Part shown: piece after piece, positions 36,918 through 46,000 of the stretch | Position numbering within the stretch: the stretch's first letter is position 1 | Layout of the letters: each line of letters opens with the position of its first letter | Assembly (NCBI RefSeq): GCF_900100765.1 | Contig: NZ_FNFO01000003.1 | Coordinates: 832,652 to 896,651, forward strand | Direction of reading: 5' to 3' | DNA from: Catalinimonas alkaloidigena | GTDB lineage: Bacteria > Bacteroidota > Bacteroidia > Cytophagales > Flexibacteraceae | Length of the DNA: 64,000 nt | Position numbers and translations under genes: made by a program | Notes under the pieces: generated by a model | The model's database searches: none | What the model was told of the DNA's origin: nothing | What the model saw: the letters and a program-made list of their open reading frames with translations, nothing else

Positions 36918-37022
36918 GGTTATTGGTTGATGGAATTATTAGGTCTCAGGTTGCAAGTCTTTGTACTTCACACTTCGCACCTCACGCTTGGCTCTCTGCG
37001 CTCTGCCCCGTGCGCCCTGTGC
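36918..37022. repeat. Spacer between permease paralogues 3 and 4 with pyrimidine-rich quasi-repeats
   Basis: A 105-base spacer with repeated CTTCACACTTCGCACCTCACG-like and CTCTGCGC units, close in style to the other permease spacers. Confidence 0.5.
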
Positions 37023-39467
37023 CTACTCACTGCGCAGCGCCTCGACCGGATTGGAAAAGGCCGCTTTCACCGTTTGAAAGCTGATGGTACACACCGCGAT
37101 CAGAAGCACAACCCCCACCGGCAACGCCAGAAGTGGCCACGAAATGTCGGTGCGGTATGCGTAGTGCGTCAGCCACTGGCGAATGCCCAGGTACACCAGC
37201 GGGATGGCGAGCACACTGGCGATCAGCACCAGTCGGATGAAGTCCTGCGCCAGCAGCCGTACCAGCCCGGGCACTTCCGCCCCCAGCACTTTGCGGATGC
37301 CGATCTCTTTTGTGCGTTGCAGGAGGGTGTAAGACGACAGACCAAAGAGACCCAGGCAGGCGATGAAAATTGCTAACCCGGCGAACAGACCGAAGACGCG
37401 TCCGAACTGCTGATCGGCCTGGTACTGCGCGTTGAAGAAATCGTCGAGAAAAAAGGCATCGAACGGACTTTCCTGGAACGCCTGTGCCCACGTGGTTTGG
37501 AGTTGATCGAGCGTGGCGGGGAGGCGATCGGTCTTCAATTTAAATGAATAATATTCTCCCGCCCACGGTGCATTCAGGTACCGCTTCAGGGCAAAGACGA
37601 TCGGGCCTACGGCCTGATGCAGCGACTGCTGATGAAAATCTTTGACGACCCCGACGATCTGCTTTTCTAAGTGTTGGTTACCAGATTCGTCCCACACGAC
37701 CGACTGCCCGATGGCGCTTTCCGCGTCGGGAAAACCCAGGAGTCGGATCGCTTCTTCGTTGAAAATCACCGCCTCCCGATCGGAAGTTATTTCTTCAGAA
37801 AAGTTGCGTCCGGCCGCGAGCTTAGCCCCGTAAAGGTCGAAAAAGTCTTCGTCGATGGCGATGATGTGCACGCTCTGCCGCGCGTCTGGCTGGTTCGGTC
37901 GGTAGAAACCACGCCCCCACGACACCCGCTGGCCGGGAACAGACGAGGAGACGGCCACGCGCTGCACCGACGGCAGGCGGGCCGCTTCCTGCTTAAAATA
38001 CGTGAGGTGATGCTGGTAGGTAGAATCTTTGATGCCCGGCCCCTTTACCACCAGCGTCTGGTCCAGTTGCAACCCTAAGTCCTGCTCTTGCATGTACTGA
38101 AGTTGGCGTTGTACCGCCAATGTCCCGGCAATCAGCGCGATGGAAGCCGCAAACTGAAAAACCACCAATACTTTCCGGGTGTGAACGCCCTGCGGCGAGG
38201 TAACCGATCGGGACTTGAGGCCCCGCAGCGGGGGATAAGCCGACAGCACAAAGGCCGGGTAGAACCCAGAGCAGAAAGCTCCGACAAGAAACAAGCCCAC
38301 CGTCGCCCACCCCACCCACGGCTGAAAGGTCGTGGCAAGCGGACTTCCCACCAGCGTCGAAAACCAGGGCAGGAGCAGCTGCGAGAGGGTCAGGGCCAGG
38401 GCCGCGGCCCCCAGGTTGACAAGCACCGATTCGGCCAGAAACTGCCCCATGAGTTGCCTACGACTGGAGCCGACGGCCTTGCGGATGCTGATTTCGCGTG
38501 CCCGTTCCGCCGATTTGGCGGTGGTCAGGTTCAAGTAGTTGATCCAGGCGATTACCAGGATGAAGAGCGCGATCACGACCAGAAATTCGACGGCACGGCG
38601 GCTTCCGTTCGCTTCCGCCTCCGCCTGCAAATCAGAATCGAGGTGGATGGTCTGAATCGGCTGGAGCACCAATTGATAGCGCGAACCTTCCGCACGGAGT
38701 TGGGCCAGCCAGTCGCCCAGGTAGCGTTCCAGAAAGGTAGCCAGCTTCGCTTCCATCGCTGCCGGATCGGTGCCGGGGGCCAGTTCTACATAATTGTAAA
38801 AATTACCCCAGTCCCAGACTTCGTCGAGGTTGAACGGAATGGAATTGAACGATACCAGGACGTCCGTATGCAGGTGGGTGGCCGCGGGCAAATCGGCAAA
38901 GACGCCCGTCACTTGCAAGGCCAGTGGGCCGCGTTCGCCTTGGTAGAACGTCATCGTCTGATGAAGGGGATCTTGCCCGGGGAAATACTTGTCCGCCATG
39001 CGCTGGGAAAGCACGACACTGTTGGGTTGGGCCAGCGCCCGGTTCACATCCCCCTGCGTAAGCTGGTAAGAGAACAGGTTCAGGAAAGAAGAGTCGGCGA
39101 AATAAATCCGCTCCTCATGAAAGCTCCGGTCGCCCACTTGCAGCACGGGGTCCGACATCAGCGGCCCTGTATGCACCACCCGTGCCGCACGAATTACCTC
39201 CGGCAGGTCACGCCGCATCGCGGGCGCTATGGCGGGTGTCGTCTGCGCCCGCTGGCTGGTAACCTCTCCGTTGAGCGTACTGAACGCATCCACAACACGA
39301 TGAATATTCGAACGGCGGAAATCGTCGTAGCTCAGCTCGAAACTGACGTACTGTAAAATCAGCAGGCAAGCCGCCATGCCCACGGCCAGTCCCAGGAGGT
39401 TGATGAGGGAGAAGACCTTATTTTTCTTCAGGTTCCGCCAGGCGATCAGAAAGTAGTTACGGAGCAT
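37023..39467 (-). CDS. Double-FtsX ABC permease, paralogue 4 (promoter-proximal)
   Basis: An 814-residue paralogue that starts MLRNYFLIAWRNLKKNKVFS and ends SNPVEALRSE. It has two FtsX modules (coupling loops NLTTAKSAERAREISIRKAVG and LLQRTKEIGIRKVLGAEV). It is the first gene read from the sigma-54 promoter at 39517-39531, about 50 bases upstream of the ATG. Whether all four genes are on one transcript is not certain, as the spacers are 105-171 bases, but no terminator was seen between them. No ATPase or HlyD-like adaptor is encoded in the window. Confidence 0.88.
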   Translation of the reverse strand: MLRNYFLIAWRNLKKNKVFSLINLLGLAVGMAACLLILQYVSFELSYDDFRRSNIHRVVDAFSTLNGEVTSQRAQTTPAIAPAMRRDLPEVIRAARVVHTGPLMSDPVLQVGDRSFHEERIYFADSSFLNLFSYQLTQGDVNRALAQPNSVVLSQRMADKYFPGQDPLHQTMTFYQGERGPLALQVTGVFADLPAATHLHTDVLVSFNSIPFNLDEVWDWGNFYNYVELAPGTDPAAMEAKLATFLERYLGDWLAQLRAEGSRYQLVLQPIQTIHLDSDLQAEAEANGSRRAVEFLVVIALFILVIAWINYLNLTTAKSAERAREISIRKAVGSSRRQLMGQFLAESVLVNLGAAALALTLSQLLLPWFSTLVGSPLATTFQPWVGWATVGLFLVGAFCSGFYPAFVLSAYPPLRGLKSRSVTSPQGVHTRKVLVVFQFAASIALIAGTLAVQRQLQYMQEQDLGLQLDQTLVVKGPGIKDSTYQHHLTYFKQEAARLPSVQRVAVSSSVPGQRVSWGRGFYRPNQPDARQSVHIIAIDEDFFDLYGAKLAAGRNFSEEITSDREAVIFNEEAIRLLGFPDAESAIGQSVVWDESGNQHLEKQIVGVVKDFHQQSLHQAVGPIVFALKRYLNAPWAGEYYSFKLKTDRLPATLDQLQTTWAQAFQESPFDAFFLDDFFNAQYQADQQFGRVFGLFAGLAIFIACLGLFGLSSYTLLQRTKEIGIRKVLGAEVPGLVRLLAQDFIRLVLIASVLAIPLVYLGIRQWLTHYAYRTDISWPLLALPVGVVLLIAVCTISFQTVKAAFSNPVEALRSE

Positions 39468-39516
39468 ACGTACGGCAATTATGGTTACCAGAGGTTGGTA
39501 GGGTAATGTCCCCTTG

Positions 39517-39531
39517 TCAATTGGTGTGCCA
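39517..39531 (-). promoter_or_regulatory. Sigma-54 promoter (-24/-12) facing the permease genes
   Basis: On the minus strand TGGCAC, five bases, TTGA: against the consensus TGGCAC-N5-TTGC only the last base differs. The -12 element is at 39517-39520 and the -24 at 39526-39531, so transcription would start near 39506, about 39 bases before the ATG at 39467. Confidence 0.8.
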
Positions 39532-39596
39532 TTATAATAATGGGTTGAAAATCAGATGTTTGTGATTTTTTATTGTTCGTGTGATTCCACGAAAGC

Positions 39597-39611
39597 GTTC
39601 CATAATGAAAC
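39597..39611. promoter_or_regulatory. Imperfect palindrome, candidate enhancer site 1
   Basis: GTTCCATAATGAAAC, a close relative of the core of the site at 39618-39636. The centres are 23 bases apart, about two helical turns, and the site lies about 75 bases upstream of the -12/-24 element in the direction of the permeases. Confidence 0.6.
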
Positions 39612-39617
39612 AGCGTA

Positions 39618-39636
39618 GTGTTCCATTGTGGAACAC
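39618..39636. promoter_or_regulatory. Perfect palindrome, candidate enhancer site 2
   Basis: GTGTTCCATTGTGGAACAC, an 8-3-8 perfect inverted repeat. It sits about 100 bases upstream of the sigma-54 promoter and about 120 bases upstream of the regulator's start codon, so the regulator could bind it to activate the permeases and control itself. Confidence 0.7.
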
Positions 39637-39752
39637 GTCGAGCCTGTAAATCATTTTCTGGCCAGGAGGATGACAACATACGGAGCAATTGCTTATTTTT
39701 CGTTAACCTATCGCCCTCCCGCCGATCATGCTACTTTATTTTTCTTTACCCC

Positions 39753-41156
39753 GTGCATTCTCATTCTACTGCGCATATCCCCGTCCTGGTGCTCGACGAC
39801 GACCGCGACGTCCTGCATACGGCTCGCCTCATCCTGAAACCCCATTTTGCGCACGTGCAGACCGAAAGCGATCCTGGCCGTATTCCTGACCTGTTGCGCG
39901 AAGCGCACTACGATGTGGTTTTGCTAGACATGAATTTTACGCCCGGTGCCACCGACGGCAAAGAGGGACTTTACTGGCTACGAAAACTGCGTGAACTGGC
40001 GCCTGAAACGCAGGTGGTGATGAACACGGCTTACGGCGATATTGCGATTGCGGTCGAAGCCATGAAGGAAGGCGCCATTGATTTTCTGGTGAAGCCCTGG
40101 GAAAAAGAAAAGCTGCTGACCACGGTGCGAAACGTGTACGAACTGAGCCGGGCCCGTCGCGAAGTGGCGCAACTGAAATCGCGGGAGCAGATGTGGCAGC
40201 AGGATTTGGACCGTCCGTTCGCAGAAATCATAAGCCAGTCGCCCGCCATGGAGCTAGTCTTTGAGGCCATTCGGAAAGTAGCCGATACCAACGCGAATGT
40301 GCTGATTCTGGGCGAAAACGGCACCGGGAAAGAACTGGTGGCCCGGGCCATCCACCGGCAGTCGGGACGGGCCGCGGCGCCGTTTATCAAGGTCGACCTG
40401 GGGGCCATTTCGGAGACGCTCTTCGAGAGCGAACTGTTTGGTCACCGAAAGGGAGCATTTACCGACGCGAAGGAAGACCGGCCCGGTCGGTTCGAGCTGG
40501 CGCACGGCGGCACCTTGTTTCTCGATGAAATCGGCAACGTATCGCTGCCCTTGCAGGCCAAGCTACTGACTGCGCTGCAAAGCCGGCAGGTCACCCGCGT
40601 GGGGGCAAATCACCCGACGTCGGTCGACATTCGCCTGATCTGTGCTACCAACCAACCGCTCTACGAACGGGTGGAAGAAGGCGCGTTTCGTCAGGACCTG
40701 CTCTACCGCATCAACACCGTCGAGCTTTCGTTGCCGCCGTTGCGCGAGCGTCCGGAAGATGTTCCGCTGCTGGTGGCGCATTACCTGGACCTCTACCGTC
40801 GAAAATATCAGAAAGCGGAAGTGCAACTCGATGCAGCCGCGCACGAAAAGTTGCTGCATTACGCCTGGCCCGGCAACATCCGGGAGTTGCAACATGCTGT
40901 GGAGCGGGCGGTGATTATGAGTGAGCAGCGCCTGTTACACCCGGCCGATTTTCTGCTGACCGGCACCGCCGCGGGAAGTGCTACGCGCCGGGCGCGGCGA
41001 CCGGAGCCCCCGCCGTCGTATCACCTTGAAACGCTGGAGCGCGAAGCCATTCAAAAAGCCATCGAAAAGCACCGGGGCAATCTCTCGCAGGCGGCCGCCG
41101 AACTGGGGCTGGGGCGCACCACCCTCTATCGAAAAATGGAGAAGTATGGCCTTTAA
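39753..41156 (+). CDS. Sigma-54-dependent response regulator, NtrC family
   Basis: A 467-residue regulator with receiver, AAA+ and Fis-type HTH domains. Receiver: [16 protein letters not shown], phospho-Asp in [10 protein letters not shown], Lys in DFLVKPW. AAA+: [14 protein letters not shown] (Walker A), [11 protein letters not shown] (the sigma-54 contact loop, with Asp in place of the last Gly of GAFTGA) and TLFLDEIGN (Walker B). [27 protein letters not shown] at 39753 gives a normal receiver start; the frame extends to 39618 but would begin inside the palindrome. It is coupled to the kinase by an 11-base overlap. Confidence 0.9.
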   Translation: MHSHSTAHIPVLVLDDDRDVLHTARLILKPHFAHVQTESDPGRIPDLLREAHYDVVLLDMNFTPGATDGKEGLYWLRKLRELAPETQVVMNTAYGDIAIAVEAMKEGAIDFLVKPWEKEKLLTTVRNVYELSRARREVAQLKSREQMWQQDLDRPFAEIISQSPAMELVFEAIRKVADTNANVLILGENGTGKELVARAIHRQSGRAAAPFIKVDLGAISETLFESELFGHRKGAFTDAKEDRPGRFELAHGGTLFLDEIGNVSLPLQAKLLTALQSRQVTRVGANHPTSVDIRLICATNQPLYERVEEGAFRQDLLYRINTVELSLPPLRERPEDVPLLVAHYLDLYRRKYQKAEVQLDAAAHEKLLHYAWPGNIRELQHAVERAVIMSEQRLLHPADFLLTGTAAGSATRRARRPEPPPSYHLETLEREAIQKAIEKHRGNLSQAAAELGLGRTTLYRKMEKYGL

Positions 41157-42507
41157 CCGCTTCCGTTGGGGAATACTGATTCGGGTCGGCCTGATTCTGC
41201 TGCTGGGGTTTGCGGCTGTGCTTACGACGCAGACGCACTTCTGGCTGGTGGCGGGTTGGCTGGGGTTGTTCGCGGCGTTATTGACGGGAGAACTGATCCG
41301 CTACGTGGAGCGCACCCAGCGCGATCTGGGCAATTTTCTGTTGTCGATCCGGCAGGGCGATTTTACGGGTAACTATCGCCGTCGGGCGCGGAATCTGCAT
41401 GAGGAACTGATCGGGCAGGCGTTTCAGGACATCATGCAGGTGTTCCAGCAATTGCGGCGCGAACGCGAATCGGAGCATCTGTACCTCCAGACCATTGTGC
41501 AGCACGTGGGGGTGGCGCTGCTTTGTTTCGATGCTGCCGGAGAAATACGGCTGATGAACGAGGCCGCCCGGCAACTGTTCCGGCGGCCCTACCTGAAAAA
41601 CATACAGAACCTGCGCGAGGTAGCCGACCATGCGCCGGCGTTGACGGCGGTGTTGGAGCGGTTGCCGTCGGGGCAGCGCGAACTGGTGCGGCTGGTTATG
41701 CAGGGACAGTTGATGAACCTTTCCGTGCAGGCCACGGAGCTGAAGCTGGAAGGCGAATGGCTGAAGCTGGTTTCGTTTCAAGACATTCGTTCTGAGCTGG
41801 AAGCCCAGGAGGTGGAGTCGTGGCAGAAGCTGATTCGTGTGCTGACGCACGAAATTATGAACTCGGTCATTCCCATCGCGACGCTGGCTTCCGTCACGCA
41901 TCAGATGGTGGAAGGCATGGTGCCAGCAAGCCCCGGCAAAACCACCCTGGACGAAGAAGAGACGACCGATTTGCTCGAAAGCCTGCGGACCATCGAAAAG
42001 CGAAGCAAAGGGATGGCGCACTTTGTGGAAGATTACCGCAGCCTGACCCAAATGCCGGTGCCTGTTTTCACGGACGTGGAGGTGCTGGCTCTTTTTCGGC
42101 GGGTGATCGCGTTGCACCGTCCTCGCCTGGAAGCGCAACAAGTTGCTCTGAAACTGCAGGTTACACCGGAGACCTTACGTGTAACGGCCGATCCTGAGCT
42201 GCTGGAACAAGTGCTGATTAACCTGATGCTCAACGCATTGGACGCCTTGCAGGCATGGCCTTCGCCTGTGCTGTGGCTGGTGGGATACGTGCAACCGAAC
42301 GGGCGAGTCGCGCTGCAGGTAAAGGACAACGGTCCCGGCATTCCGCCCAATCTGCTGGAGCAGGTTTTTGTGCCATTCTTCACGACCAAGAAAAACGGTT
42401 CGGGCGTAGGGCTGAGTCTGTCGCGCCAAATCATGCGCCTGCATCGGGGAAGCCTGCAAGTGCAATCCGAGCCGGAAAAGGGTACCGTCGTGACGCTGCA
42501 CTTCTAA
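41146..42507 (+). CDS. Sensor histidine kinase, NtrB/AtoS-like, partner of the regulator
   Basis: A 453-residue kinase: two N-terminal TMs (about 10-27 and 33-49), a HAMP-like linker, a PAS domain (QHVGVALLCFDAAGEIRLMN) and a HisKA domain with the H-box LTHEIMNSVIPIATLASVTH. The catalytic domain has LINLMLNALDAL (N box), VKDNGPGIPPNLLEQVFVPFFTTK (G1/F) and GSGVGLSLSRQIMRLH (G2). The short loop between the two TMs leaves little room for a periplasmic sensor. It starts at the ATG 41146, inside the regulator's 3' end, so the two are translationally coupled. Confidence 0.92.
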   Translation: MAFNRFRWGILIRVGLILLLGFAAVLTTQTHFWLVAGWLGLFAALLTGELIRYVERTQRDLGNFLLSIRQGDFTGNYRRRARNLHEELIGQAFQDIMQVFQQLRRERESEHLYLQTIVQHVGVALLCFDAAGEIRLMNEAARQLFRRPYLKNIQNLREVADHAPALTAVLERLPSGQRELVRLVMQGQLMNLSVQATELKLEGEWLKLVSFQDIRSELEAQEVESWQKLIRVLTHEIMNSVIPIATLASVTHQMVEGMVPASPGKTTLDEEETTDLLESLRTIEKRSKGMAHFVEDYRSLTQMPVPVFTDVEVLALFRRVIALHRPRLEAQQVALKLQVTPETLRVTADPELLEQVLINLMLNALDALQAWPSPVLWLVGYVQPNGRVALQVKDNGPGIPPNLLEQVFVPFFTTKKNGSGVGLSLSRQIMRLHRGSLQVQSEPEKGTVVTLHF

Positions 42508-43082
42508 TTACCACGCTGATACCGGCGGATAGTGCTAACAATGGTTTGTGGAAATAATTATATTTTTTTGACTGCGACTGTCAGCATGGATAACGGTTTC
42601 CTGATGGTGAATCATACTGCAAAAAGCGCCAATAACCCCTTGGTTGTGATAGGGTTAGTTTTAGTTTTTTACCTCTTGCGTAGCGTACGGGAGGGTGATT
42701 GAATTAGGTGTGACGGAAGGATAAGAAAGACCAGATTTCATACATGCCACAGAAAAGAGGTAAGGAATTCCCCGTCCTCTTGACGGTGTGCAGGGCATAG
42801 CCTGCGGATGTTTGCTTGGCATCCCGCTCAGGGCAAGCCTCTTAAAATCCCGAGATAGAAACAGTAAGCTGATTTTTTCTAGTGGTATAGTGATGCATTG
42901 AATTTGCTTTGTCCTATGATGGGCGCTAAATGAAGCGCATATTTCCCGCCCTTTTGCGCTCCTGCGCTTGCCGGCCTCGGTTGCCGACGTAGTCTTTACA
43001 CACGTTTAACACCGGCCCGTACGGCAGGTGTGCCGCCGCGCCCCGTTCCTTCTATCTTGGTTCCTCCACCAATCGGAGGAAT
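42508..43082. other. Intergenic region, 575 bases, with two possible hairpins and a ribosome-site hairpin
   Basis: The largest gap of the window. It holds a pair of hairpins at 42790-42838: GCAGG/CCTGC (42790-42794 with 42801-42805), then GCTTG/CAAGC (42814-42818 with 42834-42838) with an inner CCC/GGG. No known riboswitch motif is recognised and no reading frame shows family resemblance. At the right end is the sequestered ribosome site (see next entry). Confidence 0.5.
43062..43080 (+). promoter_or_regulatory. Ribosome-binding site able to pair with an upstream complement
   Basis: TCCTCC (43062-43067), seven bases, GGAGGA (43075-43080). The purine part is the likely Shine-Dalgarno site, 2-3 bases from the ATG at 43083, so the hairpin would cover it. 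A six-base stem is modest, so the effect may depend on temperature or a ligand. Confidence 0.6.
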
Positions 43083-46000
43083 ATGGGAAAAATTAAATTC
43101 TACACATTCGTATGGTTATGCACGTTGCGCGGAGTACTTGCGCACGGCTGGCGGTACGCTATAATGGCAACGTTCTTCGGTGTGCCGACGCTGCTCCTGG
43201 CGCAGTCCACAACGGTAGCCGGCTTTGAGGTCGATGCCAACGTCGAAGCCGCCTCGGCGGCCGACTGGTTTCGGGGAACGGTAACCGCAGGTGTGCTGGA
43301 CGAAACCAACGGGGCCTCGGTTGCCGCTACGCTGAAGAACGCACGCAACGCACAACAACGCAACCAACCGTTTTCGGTAGGGCAGGCCACGGATCATGCA
43401 GGCATGGATGCGTTCTTCTACCGGGATTATATCTCGGCCCAAAACGCTACCGACGCCACGATTTTTCGCAACGGGTCGAACAAAAATGGCGATGCACCCG
43501 CCTCGTGGTCGGTGGGCACGGGTTCAGTTCCTCAGAAGAACGACCTGGTGGATGTCATGGCCCACCTCCGCCGTCAGGGCGACCAGCTTTGGTTTGTAGG
43601 AGGGGCGGCTACGCGATCGGCCGACGGCACCGCCCACATCGATTTTGAATTTTACCAGCAGGCGATCCATGTCAACGCGACGGGTTTTGTCAGTCAAGGA
43701 ACGGACGGAGGCCACACGGCCTTTCGGTTCGGACCTGACGGTCGCATTGTGCAGGCAGGTGATCTGATTTTGTCGGCCGACAAAGAACGCGGCGGAAGTG
43801 ACCTGCAACTGAGTATTCGGGTCTGGGTCGCTCCGAGTCAATTGCCCGGCGGTTCGCTGGAGGCGTATAATGCGCTGGCAAACGCTGCATTTCATTTTAC
43901 GGGAGCGTTTCAGGCCGGCCAGGGTTCCGGATTGTACGGTTACGCTGAAGTTACGTTTACGGCCGCACAGGCCGTCGGAAGCATGAACGACCAGGAAGTA
44001 TCGGCTGGTCCCTGGGGCACGCTCGAAGGCGAAAAGGCAGCATGGCGCAGTACTTACGTCCCGCATCAGTTTGTGGAAGTCGGTGCCGATTTGTCGCAGC
44101 TCGGGTGGATCGCCGCGCAAGCGCACGTACAGTGCGGCCAGCCCTTGGGGTATGTGGTCGTCAAAACGCGAACCTCTCACCAGTTTACGGCTGAGCTCAA
44201 AGACTTTACGGAGCCTGTTCCGTTCGGGAAAGGAACGAGCCTGCAGCTGACCACGCAGCCTCAGACGCTGACGTGCCGTACGACGCAGGTGCCCTTGCGG
44301 GCGAACGCCTCGGAAGAAGGAATTGATTTGTCAGAGGCATCGTATCGCTGGGAAGGACCGGCCGGCTTTGTATCGCAGGCGCACGAACCGATCGCCACGC
44401 AGCCCGGTGTCTATAACGTCACCGTGACGTTGCCCGGCGGCTGTTCGGCCTCGGCCTCGTTGGAGGTGACGCAAGAAACAGAAGCACCGCGTTTGCAGGT
44501 GACAGCCCAACCGGTTTCGTGTTTCGGGGCTGTGGACGGCAGTGTATCGCTCACGGTAGAGGGCGGACAGGCCCCGTACCAAATTCAGTGGGCGCATGGG
44601 ACATCCTTAACGGGGCTGGCGGCCGGGACGTACCGGGTGACGGTGACTGACGCCAAGGGTTGCGAAGCTTCTGCGGAAACGACCATTACGCAGCCGGAAG
44701 CGTTGCGTCTGACGGCCGACGTATCCGGAAACGGGTGTGCGCCTGAACATCGGGCCGCCCTCTACGCGACCGGTGGAACCGCCCCTTACACCTTTCTCTG
44801 GCCCGACGGCACTACCGCCTCAACGCGCGATGACCTGTTGCCCGGTACGTATGCTGTGCAGGTGACCGATCAGGGTGGGTGTTCCGTGGCGACAACGGTA
44901 CGAGTGGAAGCTGAACCGACGTTTCAGGTAAAGGCCCATGCCTCGTCGGCAGGGTGTGGTGCCGGCGGCGGAGCGATCACATTAGAAACTACCGGCGGGA
45001 CGGCACCTTACACCTATGCTTGGTCTACCGGCGCTCAGACCGCTTCGTTGGAAAACGTATCCAGTGGAGCTTACCAGGTAACGGTAACGGACGCCACGGG
45101 CTGCCAGGCCTCCGCCGAAGCGGTGGTGGTCAGTGGCGAGCCGCTGCGGGTGTCGTTCACGACGCAAGCACCGGGCTGTCAGGCCGCGGGAGCAATCGAC
45201 GCAACCGTTACCGGGGGATCAGGACACTACACCTACCAATGGTCAAACGGAGCTTCGTCAGAAGACCTGACCGGACTGGCTGCCGGCACCTACGTGCTTA
45301 CCGTGCGCGACGAAAGCGGATGCGAAGCGGTGACCGAAGTGACGCTGGCGGCCCCTCCTCCGGCCGAAGTGCAGACCTACCTTTATTACTCCAGTTGCGA
45401 ATCAGGCCAGTTTGCGGTCGATGTCTACGCCATGGCCGCTACTGAGGGGACGTTTACTTACCGATGGGTGGAAGATGCTACCCAAACCACCTTTGCCACC
45501 TCGCAGCAGGTCTTCGGCTTGCAACCCGGCGATTATACGGTCTTCATGACTAATGCGGAGGGGTGTACGTCTCAGAAAACGGTGCACATCGCCCCGCCCG
45601 TTCCGCTTACCGCTACCATTCAAATGAACGGTAACTGCGCGGGTGGTGCCACGCAACTCGTGGCGGAAGCCACGGGCGGGATCGGTCCGTATACCTACCG
45701 CTGGACGCACAACGGCTCGTCGGCTACGACCCTGGACGGCGTAGCGCCAGGGGTGTATACCGTATCGGTGTACGACCAGCGCGACTGTGAGGCAAGAGCG
45801 CAGGTGGAAGTGAAGCCGATGGAGCCGCTCCGTCTGAGTTTCGCGACTACCGAGCCGACTTGCGCCACCGGACGAGGCGACATTGATCTGCGCCTCACGG
45901 GAGGAAGTGGGATCTATCAATACACATGGTCGAACGGCGCTACTACCCAAGACCTGACGTCAGTAGCCCCGGGTGTTTATCAGGTGACCGTAAAAGACGC

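Noticed and set aside
38088..39356. Open frame antisense to permease 4 (422 codons)
   Set aside because: No family resemblance; a shadow of the FtsX-type permease on the other strand.
39618..39752. Extended N-terminus of the sigma-54 regulator (45 codons upstream of the GTG)
   Set aside because: It would start within the perfect palindrome and has no receiver-like sequence; the receiver begins normally after the GTG at 39753.
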